DNA of 64,000 nucleotides from Candidatus Hydrogenedentota bacterium (GCA_029556545.1 JAKQEQ010000153.1:62001-126000), one strand, 5' to 3'; positions 25,581 through 37,830 are shown, numbered from the stretch's first letter. Numbers and translations are program-made. The notes: generated from the letters alone by a model not told the origin.

Positions 25581-28500
25581 ATACGCCCCTTCCGGAGCAC
25601 ACGGGCGGCATCGCCGGGAGTGAGGCCAACATTCAGGAGACGAACCGCTGGCTCCTCCAATGCATGGACGCCGTCGCGGCCCACGGGGCCGCGGTACAGT
25701 CCGAACTGACACGGGGCCGCGAGGAACAGGCGCTGCTCGATCGGACCTTCGAGGCGCTCATGCAACTAACGTCCTTCGACGCCCTCGGCGTGCTCTGGCT
25801 GGACCCGGACGACGCGGATTATCGCCTGGCGCGATGCCTCCCCGCGGGCGCGCGGGACGAACTCCTCAAGGAAATTGAATACCAGATCGAGAACGACGCC
25901 TTCGGCTGGGCGTTGTCGCAGAACCGCGCCGTGGTCGCGCCGTCACGCGCGGCGGGCAAGCGCACGGTGTTGCGGGCGCTCGCGACGCAGGAACGGGACT
26001 TGGGCATGTTCGTGGGCGTCACGGCGCATGCCTGGACGCCCGACGCGGCGCTGAAGCTCATGTCGATTGTCCTGCTCAATTGCGTGAACACGCTGGAAAA
26101 TGGGCGGCTCTACGCGGAACTGGACCGCCACAACCGAGAACTTGAGAAGACCGTCGCGGCGCGCACGGCCGAGTTGGGCACGGCCAACGAACAATTGGGC
26201 CGCGCCATCGAGGAGGCCGAGCGCCTTGCGATAGCCGCAACGGCCGCCGCCGCCGCCAAGGGCCAGTTCCTCGCCAACATGAGCCACGAAATCCGCACGC
26301 CCATGAACGGCATTATCGGCATGGCGGACCTCCTCACCCATACGGAACTCACGGACCAGCAGCGCCAATACGTCGACGCCGTTGTGCGCTCGGGCGAGGC
26401 GTTGGTCCAACTCATTAACGACATCCTCGACTTTTCCCGCATCGAGGCCAACAAGCTCGAACTTGAAACCATCCCCCTGAATCTCGAACATCTGGTCTCC
26501 GACGTGGTCCAATTACTCGCGATCTCCGCCCATAAGAAGGGTCTGGACCTGATTACGCGCTACTCCGCGGACACGCCGTGTCATTTCACGGGCGACCCGG
26601 GGCGCATCCGCCAGATTCTCGTGAACCTGATCGGCAACGCGATCAAGTTCACGGAGCGCGGCCACGTTCTGCTCGATGTGCATTGCGAAGCCACAACGGA
26701 GGACGAGGCGCTCGTGCGTTTTCGCGTAGCGGACACGGGTGTGGGCATTCCTCAGGAGAAGCTGGCGCAGATCTTCGAGATGTTCAGCCAGGCTGACGTA
26801 TCGACCACGCGGCGCTTCGGCGGCACGGGTCTCGGCCTTTCCATCTCCCGCCGCCTCGTGAACATGATGGGCGGCGACATTCAGGTCGAGAGCGAGCCCG
26901 GCAAGGGCGCCGTCTTCACGTTCACGCTGCGCCTCTTGCACGACAAAGAACTTGCGGAAGCACTCGCTGTCACCCCGGCATGGCAGGGCTCACGCTGTCT
27001 CGTGACCGACACCACCCCGATGACGGCGGACATCATCGCGAATTATGCCCGCAAATTCGGACTGCGGGAATGCATCGCCGTGACGGAAGATGCGGCCCTC
27101 GAGACCCTGCGGGAAGCGCGGCGACAGGAAGACCCCTATTGGTTGGTCGTAGTTAATGGAAGCGGCGACATGGACGTTGAACGGTTTGGCCGGTCCGTCC
27201 ACGATGACGCTCTCCTTCGCGATGTAACGCTGGTCCTAGTGTCTTCCCTCGGCGACGCGTGGGAGCCGCGTCGCTGTCGCGACGCCGGGTACGCGGCGAA
27301 CCTCCTGCGTCCGTTGACGCCGTCGTCCTTTCACGACGCCCTGCTGCGGATTTGGCTGGCACGCCACCCCGAGGCGGCCGCTGCGCGGGCAGGCGCGGAA
27401 ACGGCGACGGAATCGGAGGCCGGCTTTGCCCCTGACGGGGCCGCGAGGCCGCACGTCCTGCTCGTCGAGGACATCGAGGCCAACCAACTGGTCGCCCTCG
27501 GTTTCCTCGAAGAACTGGGGTGCACCGCGGACGTGGCGGTCAATGGCCGGGAAGCGGTCGAAAAGGTTCGCGAGACCGACTACGCGCTCGTGCTGATGGA
27601 TTGCCAGATGCCTGTCATGGACGGCTTCGAGGCGACCGCCGCCATTCGCAAACTCGATGGCAAGAAGCAACTGCCCATCATCGCCATGACCGCCAACGCC
27701 ATGCAGGGCGACCGCGAGCGCTGCCTCGAGGCCGGCATGGACGACTACATCCCGAAGCCCGTCCGCGGGGAAACGCTGCACGCCATGGTCCGCAAGTACG
27801 CCGGCGGCGCCGCGAAATGCGCCCCCGCCGGAACGCTGGACCGCGTGCGCATCCTTCTTGCCGAGTCGGACCCGGTGCTCGGCGAGCAGGCGCTTACCCA
27901 GTTGCATGCCCATTTCCCCCGCATGCGGTCACGACTCGCCGCGGAATCGATCGAGGCCCTCGTGCTGCTCGGCGGGTTCCTGCCGCATCTTTGCATTCTG
28001 GACCCGGCCGCGCCGGGCATGGATGCGGCGCGCGTGCTCGACCTGGTCCATCGCGATCCCCGTTTTGCGGCCACGCGCCTGCTGCTATGGACGCACGACG
28101 ACGGCGGCGAAGCGGCGTACGCGCCCTTGCGCGAAAACGGCGCCTTCATCGAGACCTCCCGGCCGGATATCAACGCCCTGACCGCGGCGGTAAGCCGGGC
28201 CCTCTCCGCCGACCGCACGGCGTGGAGCGGCGCGGCGGCCATCACTACGGCAGGCCCGCCCGCCGACGTCGGCGCGACAGAGCCCCACGCGTCGTTGAAG
28301 ATCATCCCGAGTTTCGACATGACCGTCGCGCTAAGCACCGCCGGCGGCAATCGGGATCGCCTGCGCAAGTTCATCGAGTTGGTCGAGAAGGACATCCCGT
28401 CCCAGATGGAGGGATTGCGGGCCGCGATCGCGGCCAACGACGGCCCGGTCGCTCGGCGGCACGCCCATAGCATCAAAGGCCAGGCCGCCAGCCTCGGTGC

Positions 28501-28648
28501 GGAACGGCTGCGCCGCAAGGCCTATGAAGCTGAGACCGCGGCCAAGGAGGGGCGGATCGACGCCGTCCGCGAACTCGAGAGCGAATTGGGCGGCCTGTTT
28601 GAAGAGATGCAGGTCGCTATTCATCAAAGTGACTTGGAGACGGAATGA
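25577..28648 (+). CDS. Hybrid sensor histidine kinase with three receivers and Hpt
   Basis: This 1023-residue phosphorelay protein has no clear membrane segment, so it is probably cytosolic. Order: a GAF-like input (about residues 20-170), a coiled coil (about 180-225), HisKA with FLANMSHEIRTPMNG and phospho-acceptor His237, and HATPase_c (NAIKFTE, DTGVGIPQEKL, GGTGLGLSIS). A degenerate receiver follows (RCLVTDTTPMTADI, lacking the Asp pocket), then a complete receiver with Asp675 (LVLMDCQMPVMDG) and GMDDYIPKP, a second degenerate receiver (RILLAESDPVLGE), and a C-terminal Hpt domain with His964 (HSIKGQAASLG). The start ATG overlaps the HDOD gene's stop. It likely passes phosphate via Hpt to the HD-GYP regulator downstream, whose start overlaps its stop. 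Confidence 0.9.
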   Translation: MNTPLPEHTGGIAGSEANIQETNRWLLQCMDAVAAHGAAVQSELTRGREEQALLDRTFEALMQLTSFDALGVLWLDPDDADYRLARCLPAGARDELLKEIEYQIENDAFGWALSQNRAVVAPSRAAGKRTVLRALATQERDLGMFVGVTAHAWTPDAALKLMSIVLLNCVNTLENGRLYAELDRHNRELEKTVAARTAELGTANEQLGRAIEEAERLAIAATAAAAAKGQFLANMSHEIRTPMNGIIGMADLLTHTELTDQQRQYVDAVVRSGEALVQLINDILDFSRIEANKLELETIPLNLEHLVSDVVQLLAISAHKKGLDLITRYSADTPCHFTGDPGRIRQILVNLIGNAIKFTERGHVLLDVHCEATTEDEALVRFRVADTGVGIPQEKLAQIFEMFSQADVSTTRRFGGTGLGLSISRRLVNMMGGDIQVESEPGKGAVFTFTLRLLHDKELAEALAVTPAWQGSRCLVTDTTPMTADIIANYARKFGLRECIAVTEDAALETLREARRQEDPYWLVVVNGSGDMDVERFGRSVHDDALLRDVTLVLVSSLGDAWEPRRCRDAGYAANLLRPLTPSSFHDALLRIWLARHPEAAAARAGAETATESEAGFAPDGAARPHVLLVEDIEANQLVALGFLEELGCTADVAVNGREAVEKVRETDYALVLMDCQMPVMDGFEATAAIRKLDGKKQLPIIAMTANAMQGDRERCLEAGMDDYIPKPVRGETLHAMVRKYAGGAAKCAPAGTLDRVRILLAESDPVLGEQALTQLHAHFPRMRSRLAAESIEALVLLGGFLPHLCILDPAAPGMDAARVLDLVHRDPRFAATRLLLWTHDDGGEAAYAPLRENGAFIETSRPDINALTAAVSRALSADRTAWSGAAAITTAGPPADVGATEPHASLKIIPSFDMTVALSTAGGNRDRLRKFIELVEKDIPSQMEGLRAAIAANDGPVARRHAHSIKGQAASLGAERLRRKAYEAETAAKEGRIDAVRELESELGGLFEEMQVAIHQSDLETE

Positions 28649-30084
28649 CACCCGGAAAGGGGGGGCTTATGCGAGTCCTGGTAGCCGATGACGACATGCC
28701 CGCGCGGTTCATGCTCGAAAACCTGGTTGTCGAGTGGGGTTACGAAGTCGAGGCCGTAGCGGACGGCGAAGAAGCCTGGCGCAGCATCAACGGCGGGCAG
28801 CCGCCGGACATCGCCGTGCTCGATTGGATGATGCCCGGCATGGACGGGACCGAGGTGTGCCGCCGCGTCAAAGCGCAGCCTGAATTGGGGCATCTGTACA
28901 TCGTAATGGTGACGGGGCGTACCGAGAAGGCGGACCTCGTGGAGGGGCTCGAGTCCGGCGCCGACGATTTCCTGAGCAAGCCGGTGGACCCGGAGGAACT
29001 CCGGTGCCGCCTCGCGGTCGGCGCGCGCATCGTGCGCTACGAGCAGGAACTGCGCGAGAAGAACCGCGCCTTGCTCCTATTCCGGCGCGCCTTCCAGGAC
29101 TCGATCCAGGAAATGTGCATCGCGGACGCCGCGGGCGCGATCCTGCACGTGAATCCGTCGCTGATGCGCCGCTACGGCTACGAAGACGGGGAATTGGTCG
29201 GGCGGTCCTTTCAATGCCTGCGCCCCGACGAACAAGCCTTGGTTGACCTCGGCATGTCGCTTGACGGCTTTGAACAAGTCCTGGCGGAAATGCGCCAGTG
29301 CCTGGCCGACCCGTCGCGCGGCCATTGGACCGGCATGGTCGCCAACCAGACCAAGGCGGGCGACATCGTCTGGACGCAGACCCACGTCAGCGCCATTCGC
29401 GACGGCGATGGGACCGTCGTCGGCCACATCACGTGTCCAGCGGACATCACGAAGCAACTCGAGCGGGAGCTCGCCGTGCGTCTCGAGTGCTACCGCGCGA
29501 TCACGGAGGTGGGCGAAGCCCGCGACAACGAGACCGGGTCCCACCTCAAGCGCATGTCGGAATATGCGCTGCTTCTGGCCCATACCCTCGGGCTGCCCCG
29601 CAAGTTCGCCGAGGACATCGGCGTGTTCGCGCCGCTCCATGACATCGGCAAAGTCGGCATCACGGACGCCATCCTCCTCGCCGAGCGCAAACTCACGCCC
29701 GAGGAGTTCGACACCATGAAAACCCACACCACCATCGGATACAACATCCTCAAGGACAAAGAAACCCTCGAACTGGCCGCGGAAATCGCCCTCTCGCATC
29801 ACGAGAAGTTCAACGGGAAGGGCTATCCGCGCGGGCTCGCGGGCGAGGATATCTCCTTGTCCGGACGCATCGTCGCCCTCTGCGACGTGTACGACGCGCT
29901 TCGGAGCGCGCGCCCGTACAAGAAACCGTGGACCCACGAGGCCGCCGCGGCCCAGATTCTCGCGGATTCCGGCACGCACTTCGACCCGGGCGTGGTCGAG
30001 GCGTTCCAGAAAGTCGAGCACGAGATGCGGGACATCTTCGACGTCAACACGCGGGGAACCGCCGAGGCGGGCGAGGCGGTGTAG
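28645..30084 (+). CDS. Response regulator REC-PAS-HD-GYP (c-di-GMP phosphodiesterase)
   Basis: This 479-residue output protein has a receiver domain with Asp60 in IAVLDWMMPGMDG, a PAS domain (about residues 140-270; EMCIADAAGAILHVNPSLMRRYG) and an HD-GYP domain. The catalytic motifs are intact: His332-Asp333 in HDIGKVGI, HHEKFNGKGYPRG and SGRIVALCDVYDALRS. Intact residues predict hydrolysis of cyclic di-GMP, linking the relay to motility or biofilm choice. The ATG at 28645 overlaps the kinase stop (ATGA); an ATG at 28669 behind GGGGGG, giving MRVLVADD, is an equally good start. It ends 26 bases from the convergent PrpD-family gene. Confidence 0.92.
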   Translation: MTPGKGGLMRVLVADDDMPARFMLENLVVEWGYEVEAVADGEEAWRSINGGQPPDIAVLDWMMPGMDGTEVCRRVKAQPELGHLYIVMVTGRTEKADLVEGLESGADDFLSKPVDPEELRCRLAVGARIVRYEQELREKNRALLLFRRAFQDSIQEMCIADAAGAILHVNPSLMRRYGYEDGELVGRSFQCLRPDEQALVDLGMSLDGFEQVLAEMRQCLADPSRGHWTGMVANQTKAGDIVWTQTHVSAIRDGDGTVVGHITCPADITKQLERELAVRLECYRAITEVGEARDNETGSHLKRMSEYALLLAHTLGLPRKFAEDIGVFAPLHDIGKVGITDAILLAERKLTPEEFDTMKTHTTIGYNILKDKETLELAAEIALSHHEKFNGKGYPRGLAGEDISLSGRIVALCDVYDALRSARPYKKPWTHEAAAAQILADSGTHFDPGVVEAFQKVEHEMRDIFDVNTRGTAEAGEAV

Positions 30085-30109
30085 GGGTCACGGTCCGAAG
30101 CGCAAGCGA

Positions 30110-31627
30110 TCAGAAGATCCCGCGTGCGTCGCGCGTCGCGCAGTCCAATCGCGACGCCGCCTGCACGTTTATTTCACGCAATTCCGCCCCGGCCAGTTGG
30201 GAAATGCGCTCCACCACATCGAGGAATCGCTGTTGCTCCTCCTGCGAGACCGCCTCTTTCGCGAGCATGCGGAACTTCCCCACGTAGTCGGGCCGCCGCC
30301 ACGGCGACGCGCCGAGCGAGTGCGCGTTGGCCACCGCGAGTTCATCCACGAGCTTCGTGCCATCCCGGAACGTGATCTCGACGCGCCCGCCGAACGCCTT
30401 CTCCTTCGCGTCGTGCGTGTGATAGCGACGCGTCCACTCCGGGCTCTCGACGGTGCGTATCTTGCTCCACAGCGTGACGGTGTCCGGCCGCGCGGCCCGT
30501 TCCGGCGCGTAGCTGTCGACGTGATGCCAGCGCCCGTCCTCGAGCGCCACGGCGAAGATATACATGATGCTGTGGTCGAGCGTTTCGCGGCTGGCGCTCG
30601 GGTCGAATTTCTGCGGATCGTTCGAGCCGGTGCCGATAACGTGGTGGGTGTGGTGGCTCGTGTGGATGACGACGGACTCGATGGCGTCGAAGTCCGATAT
30701 CGACTCGCGCATGCGAAACGCGAGATCGATGAGCGCCTGGCTTTGGTACTCCGCCGAGTGTTCCTTCGTGTACGACTCGAGGATGGCGCGCATCGGCTCG
30801 CCGGGCTCGGGCAGCGGCACGTAATACGAGGCGTCCGGCCCGTCGAGCATGTGCGCGATGACGCTGTCCTCGCCCTCGTAAATGGGCGACGGCGCCCGCT
30901 CGCCGCGCATGGCCCGGTCCACCGCCTCGATGGCCAGTTTGCCGGCGTGGGCCGGGGCGTAGGCCTTCCAGCTCGATATCTCACCCTTGCGCGACTGCCG
31001 GGTCGTGAACGACACGTGCACCGCCTGCTGCACCGCCTGGTAGATGGTGTCCGCGTCCAGGCGCAGCATCGCGCCGATGCCCGCCGCCTGCGCCGGGCAC
31101 AAGTGCGCGATGTGGTCCTTCTTGTGCTTGTGCAGGCAGATGCCCTTCACGAGGTTAATCTGGATTTCGTAGCCGGTCAGGATGCCCCGGAGCAGGTCGG
31201 CGCCCGTCAGCCGGTAGCGGTCCGCGCATTGCTGCGCCACCGCGAGTATCGGCGGGATATTGTCGCCCGGATGCGAGTAATCCGCCGCCAGGAACGTGTC
31301 GTGCCAGTCCAACTCGCGCACCGCCGTGCCGTTCGCCCACGCCGCCCACGCGGCGTCAAAGCCCTGGTCGTTCGAGAGGCCGAAGACCCGCGCGCCGTCC
31401 GTCCGCGGATGCGCCAGGGCCTGGCTCCGGGCGTTCGCCACCGGCGCGCGATTCAGCGCCGCGACCGCGACCGACGCATTGTCGATGATGCGATTCAGCG
31501 CCATCTCGACCGCCGCCGCATCCAGGGGCGCATCGTCCGCCGCGACCCGCGCAATTTGCCACGCCAGTTGCGCTTCCTTCGGCAAGACCGCCTTCGACGG
31601 GTAAACCCGGACCTCGTGGACTTTCAT
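30110..31627 (-). CDS. MmgE/PrpD-family dehydratase or isomerase
   Basis: This 505-residue protein of the MmgE/PrpD fold (2-methylcitrate dehydratase, aconitate decarboxylase, iminodisuccinate epimerase relatives) shows ELDWHDTFLAADYSHPGDNIPPILAVAQ near residue 115, LLRGILTGYEIQINL, QSRKGEISSWKAYAPAHAGKLAIEA and ESVVIHTSHHTHHVIG. It most resembles 2-methylcitrate dehydratase PrpD, whose role is the methylcitrate cycle for propionate. However, no prpB or prpC lies beside it, so the substrate is unsure. The ATG at 31627 has GGGAG about 9 bases upstream and gives a family-typical N-terminus. It is convergent with the HD-GYP gene. Confidence 0.85.
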   Translation of the reverse strand: MKVHEVRVYPSKAVLPKEAQLAWQIARVAADDAPLDAAAVEMALNRIIDNASVAVAALNRAPVANARSQALAHPRTDGARVFGLSNDQGFDAAWAAWANGTAVRELDWHDTFLAADYSHPGDNIPPILAVAQQCADRYRLTGADLLRGILTGYEIQINLVKGICLHKHKKDHIAHLCPAQAAGIGAMLRLDADTIYQAVQQAVHVSFTTRQSRKGEISSWKAYAPAHAGKLAIEAVDRAMRGERAPSPIYEGEDSVIAHMLDGPDASYYVPLPEPGEPMRAILESYTKEHSAEYQSQALIDLAFRMRESISDFDAIESVVIHTSHHTHHVIGTGSNDPQKFDPSASRETLDHSIMYIFAVALEDGRWHHVDSYAPERAARPDTVTLWSKIRTVESPEWTRRYHTHDAKEKAFGGRVEITFRDGTKLVDELAVANAHSLGASPWRRPDYVGKFRMLAKEAVSQEEQQRFLDVVERISQLAGAELREINVQAASRLDCATRDARGIF

Positions 31628-31730
31628 CGTTGTCACGCTCCCATCAAGCCCCGTCAACGCCCCGTACTCGAAAAACAACCCGCGTCGCCGGAGTATGCCC
31701 CACACACGAAGCGGGTTTGTAGTCCGGGCG

Positions 31731-31760
31731 TTTGTAGTCCAGCCTTCAGGCTGTCTTGAA
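31731..31760. repeat. Dispersed repeat TTTGTAGT..CAGCCTTCAGGCTG
   Basis: TTTGTAGTCC followed by the hairpin AGCCTTCAGGCT and GTCTTGAAG. A longer relative lies at 49943-49995. A partial TTTGTAGTCCGGGCG sits directly upstream. It lies between ftsH and the PrpD-family gene. Confidence 0.7.
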
Positions 31761-31774
31761 GCGGGCCGCTTTCC

Positions 31775-33745
<1,971 letters not shown>

Positions 33746-33866
33746 CGTGCCAAGGGGTTCCTTGTTAGTCCGGGGCGCGACCACCGCCCGATCGCCCCAT
33801 GCAACTGACGTCCCAGGGCCGCGCGACGGCTTGCCCCGGCGTTACGCGCACCTATACTCTAAAGGC

Positions 33867-33895
33867 ATGATACCATACATACGGACTAGGCACAA
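33867..33895 (-). promoter_or_regulatory. Possible sigma-70-type promoter for ftsH
   Basis: On the minus strand: TTGTGC, 17-base spacer, TATCAT, about 120 bases before the ftsH start. The 486-base gap between ftsH and the divergent MFS gene (33746-34231) otherwise shows no gene that I can support. Confidence 0.3.
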
Positions 33896-34231
33896 TGACG
33901 CCGGGCTTCCCGATTGCCCCAGAGTCGATGGCTCGAAATGTGCCGTCCGCCAACGGTTTACGCGTGTCCGACCCACGCCGCCCCGCGGTACGGGGTCGCC
34001 CAAGGCCCGTGCCAAGATAGCAACATTCCCACGAAACAAGCCATTCCTGGGTGTTTTCCCCCGTGAGCACGCTCGCGGCTGTGCGGCATATTCCGGTCGC
34101 GGCGGGTGTTTGCAGGCGCGCAAGCGCGTGTTCTCCGACGCGCGCGCCGTGACGAAGACCGCGCCGGCGCCAGAACAACGCACCGCTACCCGAAGGATGA
34201 TCCTCGTGTCCGCACCCACGCGATTACAGCC

Positions 34232-35617
34232 ATGAGCACGCCGGAACCGCAAGCCGCAGCGGCGGCGCGCCTGTCTCCCGAAGCGCGTCGGGCCGTCGGC
34301 ATCGTCTTCCTGACACTTTTCATCGATCTGGTCTCCTTTTCGATCATTTTCCCGCTGTTCCCGAACATGCTGACGTACTATCGCGAGGTCGAGCAGGGCG
34401 CGGGTCTCTTCGGTTGGCTCTACGGCGCAACCGACCGGCTGACCCAACTCGCCGGATCGCCCGAGGGCGATTGGGGCGTCATGGTCCTTTTCGGCGGCGT
34501 ATTGGGCGCGCTGTATTCTTTTCTCCAATTCCTTTTCGCGCCGATCCTTGGCCGCGTGTCCGACCGTATCGGGCGCAGGCCGGTCCTCCTGATCGGCGTC
34601 GGCGGCATGGCAATCTCGCACCTGCTGTGGGTATTCGCCGGGCGGTTCTGGCTTTTCCTGCTCTCCCGCGTGATCGGCGGGATGATGAGCGCGAACATCG
34701 CAACGGCGACCGCCGTTGTGGCCGACGTGACGGACGCGCGGTCCCGCCCGCGCGGCATGGCCCTTATCGGCATGGCGTTCGGGCTCGGGTTCATCATCGG
34801 CCCCGCGCTCGGCGGCCTATCCGCCATGATCGACCTTACGCGGTACTGGCCGGACCTTGGCGCGGCGGGAATCAACCCCTTCTCGACGCCGGCGCTCATC
34901 GCCACGGGCTTGTCCCTGGTGAACTTGCTGCAACTCGCGTTGCGCTTCCGCGAGTCCCTGCCGAAAGGGAACGGAGCGCCCGATACGACGCAACGAACCG
35001 CGAACCTGTTCGTCCTGCTCCGTTTGCGCGGGAATGCGGGGACCGGCGGTGTCAACCTGACCTACTTCCTCTTCTTCGCGGTCTTCTCGGGCATGGAGTT
35101 CACGCTGACCTTCCTTACGGTGGACCGCCTCGGCTACGCTCCCCGCGAAAACGGCCTCATGTTCCTGTACGTGGGGCTTGTCCTCGCCCTCATGCAGGGG
35201 AGTTACGTGCGCGTCTTCGCCGCGCGACTGGGACCGAAACGGATGAGCGGTCACGGCATCCTGCTGGCGGCGCCCGGCCTGCTGCTCATCGGACTGGCGG
35301 CAATCAGCGCAAGCGGACCACTCCTCTTTCTCGGGTTGGGCCTGCTCGCCGCAGGCGTCGCACAGGCCGCGCCGTGCCTGACGGCCCTCGCCAGCTTGTA
35401 CGCGCCCCCCAGTGATCAGGGCCGTGTGTTGGGCGTGTTCCGGTCCGTGGGCGCGCTGGCCCGCGCCGTGGGCCCTCTCGCGGCGTGCCTCTTGTATTGG
35501 GGTCTGGGCGCGGAACTGGCCTACGTGGCGGCCGGAATCTTCATGCTCGCGCCGCTTTGGATCGCGAGACGGCTTCCCGACCCGCCCGCCCACGACAAAA
35601 ATCCTACCATTCCGTAG
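34232..35617 (+). CDS. Major facilitator superfamily transporter, TetA-like
   Basis: This 461-residue, twelve-helix transporter has [20 protein letters not shown] at helix 1, the MFS motif [16 protein letters not shown] after helix 2, and GPALGGL at helix 5 (the motif C of drug:H+ antiporters). The loop between helices 1 and 2 is longer than usual ([28 protein letters not shown]). It belongs broadly to the TetA/Bcr-type efflux group; the substrate is unknown. The ATG at 34232 is chosen because the residues before it are not family-like, though no strong ribosome site is seen. It lies just upstream of the nitrogen locus and is probably unrelated to it. Confidence 0.8.
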   Translation: MSTPEPQAAAAARLSPEARRAVGIVFLTLFIDLVSFSIIFPLFPNMLTYYREVEQGAGLFGWLYGATDRLTQLAGSPEGDWGVMVLFGGVLGALYSFLQFLFAPILGRVSDRIGRRPVLLIGVGGMAISHLLWVFAGRFWLFLLSRVIGGMMSANIATATAVVADVTDARSRPRGMALIGMAFGLGFIIGPALGGLSAMIDLTRYWPDLGAAGINPFSTPALIATGLSLVNLLQLALRFRESLPKGNGAPDTTQRTANLFVLLRLRGNAGTGGVNLTYFLFFAVFSGMEFTLTFLTVDRLGYAPRENGLMFLYVGLVLALMQGSYVRVFAARLGPKRMSGHGILLAAPGLLLIGLAAISASGPLLFLGLGLLAAGVAQAAPCLTALASLYAPPSDQGRVLGVFRSVGALARAVGPLAACLLYWGLGAELAYVAAGIFMLAPLWIARRLPDPPAHDKNPTIP

Positions 35618-35808
35618 TTTCTTGCGGGCCATCCTACCGGCGCGTACGCGTCCGGGCGCCATGAAGCGGTACGGATTCGACGTGTCGCTCAACCCGAACG
35701 CCCTGATGAAAGGAGCACCCGATATACGCGAATTTGCGGGCGTTTTCGCGGATTCCAGGGTGTCGCACCGGCGTGCGGCCCGCGCTCAGGGCCGCCAAAC
35801 AGCCACTG

Positions 35809-35825
35809 TTGGCACAAGAGTTGCT
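35809..35825 (+). promoter_or_regulatory. Sigma-54 (RpoN) promoter upstream of amt
   Basis: TTGGCAC-N5-TTGCT matches the -24/-12 consensus, with the GG and GC dinucleotides exactly ten bases apart. Transcription would start near 35836, giving a leader of about 115 bases before the amt GTG. An NtrC-type activator is implied. The stretch 35618-35951 between the MFS gene and amt contains no gene that I can support. Confidence 0.75.
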
Positions 35826-35951
35826 TCCCCTCCACAAGCGCGGTGCGTCGCCGTCCGATACGACAACGTAGGATGCCCCGACGTGGCCGCGCGTCTTTGG
35901 GCAATATGGTTGGATACGGGCCAAGGGTTCAAACCGGGAGGCCAATGCGCC

Positions 35952-37310
35952 GTGAACCTCCAAAATCGAGATGCGCACATACGCCGGGCATGCGCCCTGG
36001 CGGCCCTGCTCTGCATGGTCATGCTTGGCGGCGCGGCGATCGCCGATAATGGGGCCAAGGACACAATCCAGGCCGGCGACACGGCGTGGATGCTCACGGC
36101 CACCGCGCTGGTGTTGTTCATGACCATACCGGGCCTGTCCCTCTTCTACGCGGGGCTGGTCCGCGCGCGCAACGTGTTGTCCGTATTGATGCAGTGCTTC
36201 GCGATCACAGCGCTCGCGACCGTTCTCTGGACCGCGTACGGCTACAGCCTCGCGTTTGACGACACGGGCATGGTCGAGGGCGGGTACAACCTGCGCAGTT
36301 TCGTGGGCGGCCTCAGCAAACTCCTGCTCCTGCCCGTGACCGCCGACAGCGCCGCCGGGACCATTCCCGAATCGGTGTTCGTCGTGTTCCAAATGACCTT
36401 TGCCATCATCACACCCGCGCTGATTTGCGGCGCGTACGCCGAGCGCATGAAGTTCTCGGCGGTGCTCCTGTTCTCGGGGCTCTGGTTGACGCTGGTGTAC
36501 GCGCCCATCTGCCACATGGCGTGGGCCGGGCCGGGCGCGCTGTTCGCCAATTTGGGCGTCCTCGATTTCGCGGGCGGCACGGTGGTGCACATCAACGCGG
36601 GCATAGCCGCGCTGGCGGCCTGCGTTATCCTTGGAAAGCGCAAGGGATATCCCGACACCCAGATCATGCCGCATAACCTCGGCATGACCGTGACCGGCGC
36701 GGGCATGCTCTGGGTCGGCTGGTTCGGGTTCAATGCGGGCAGCGCGGTGGCGGCGGACGGCGCCGCCGGCATGGCCATGCTGGTGACGCAACTGAGCACC
36801 GCGACAGCCACGCTCACCTGGATGGCTATCGAGTGGACGAAGCACGGCAAACCGAGCGCGCTCGGCGCGGCCACCGGCGCGGTGGCGGGGTTGGTGGCGA
36901 TTACACCGGCGTCGGGATCGTGCGGCCCGCTGGGCGCGCTGGTAATCGGCCTTGTCGCCGGCGCGGTCTGCTTCTGGGGCGCGACCAGCCTCAAGAAGAT
37001 GGCCGGCTACGACGACTCGCTCGACGCGTTCGGCGTGCATGGAATAGGCGGCATCGTGGGTGCGTTGCTCACGGGCGTGTTCGCGGCCCCGGCCCTGGGC
37101 GGCCAGGGATTCGGCGACGGCGTCGCGGGCATCGGCGGCCAGGTGGCGGCGCAAGGCATGAGCGTGGTCTTCACGCTGGTCTACGGCGGGATTGTTTCGG
37201 CGGTGATATTGAAGGCGCTTGATGCGACGGTCGGGTTGCGCGTGTCGAGCGAAGAAGAGGAAATGGGCCTCGACGTGGCGCTGCACGGCGAAGAGGGATA
37301 CCACCTGTGA
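35952..37310 (+). CDS. amt: Ammonium transporter Amt
   Basis: This inner-membrane ammonium channel has 452 residues from a GTG that sits 10 bases behind GGGAGG. A signal peptide (ACALAALLCMVMLGGAAIA) precedes eleven helices, as in AmtB. Signatures: AWMLTATALVLFMTIPGLSLFYAGLVRARNVLSVLMQ, the twin-His pore GGTVVHINAG and, later, DAFGVHGIGGIVGALLTG, and WVGWFGFNAGSA. The C-terminal cytosolic tail (SSEEEEMGLDVALHGEEGYHL) has the conserved ends that contact PII. It is followed by glnK and glnA, the usual arrangement in which PII blocks the channel under nitrogen sufficiency. A sigma-54 promoter lies upstream. Confidence 0.95.
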   Translation: MNLQNRDAHIRRACALAALLCMVMLGGAAIADNGAKDTIQAGDTAWMLTATALVLFMTIPGLSLFYAGLVRARNVLSVLMQCFAITALATVLWTAYGYSLAFDDTGMVEGGYNLRSFVGGLSKLLLLPVTADSAAGTIPESVFVVFQMTFAIITPALICGAYAERMKFSAVLLFSGLWLTLVYAPICHMAWAGPGALFANLGVLDFAGGTVVHINAGIAALAACVILGKRKGYPDTQIMPHNLGMTVTGAGMLWVGWFGFNAGSAVAADGAAGMAMLVTQLSTATATLTWMAIEWTKHGKPSALGAATGAVAGLVAITPASGSCGPLGALVIGLVAGAVCFWGATSLKKMAGYDDSLDAFGVHGIGGIVGALLTGVFAAPALGGQGFGDGVAGIGGQVAAQGMSVVFTLVYGGIVSAVILKALDATVGLRVSSEEEEMGLDVALHGEEGYHL

Positions 37311-37326
37311 GCGAAAACGGGAGTTT

Positions 37327-37356
37327 TTGCGGGGCCTCGAAGGGTATCGCTATACT
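37327..37356 (+). promoter_or_regulatory. Possible sigma-70-type promoter for glnK-glnA
   Basis: TTGCGG, 18-base spacer, TATACT, ending 33 bases before the glnK start. It could provide basal expression of glnK and glnA apart from the sigma-54-driven amt transcript. Confidence 0.35.
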
Positions 37357-37368
37357 CCGTGAACTTAG

Positions 37369-37731
<363 letters not shown>

Positions 37732-37830
37732 CGGGCACGGCGGAAGGAACCGGGACCGAACACGGATATGCTCGGGGGACCGGTAAACATACGACGAGGC
37801 TAAAGAAGCCTACATGAAGGAGCTTGGTTT

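Noticed and set aside
30110-31627. 2-methylcitrate cycle operon
   Set aside because: Only the PrpD-family protein is present; no prpB or prpC neighbours, and the citrate synthase is 27 kb away.
33746-34231. Small gene between ftsH and the MFS transporter
   Set aside because: Frames there lack ribosome sites and give Arg/Pro-rich products with no coherent pattern.
35760-35780. GCACCGGCGTGC palindrome as an NtrC site upstream of amt
   Set aside because: The half-sites are four bases apart instead of the seven expected for NtrC; kept only as a weak palindrome.
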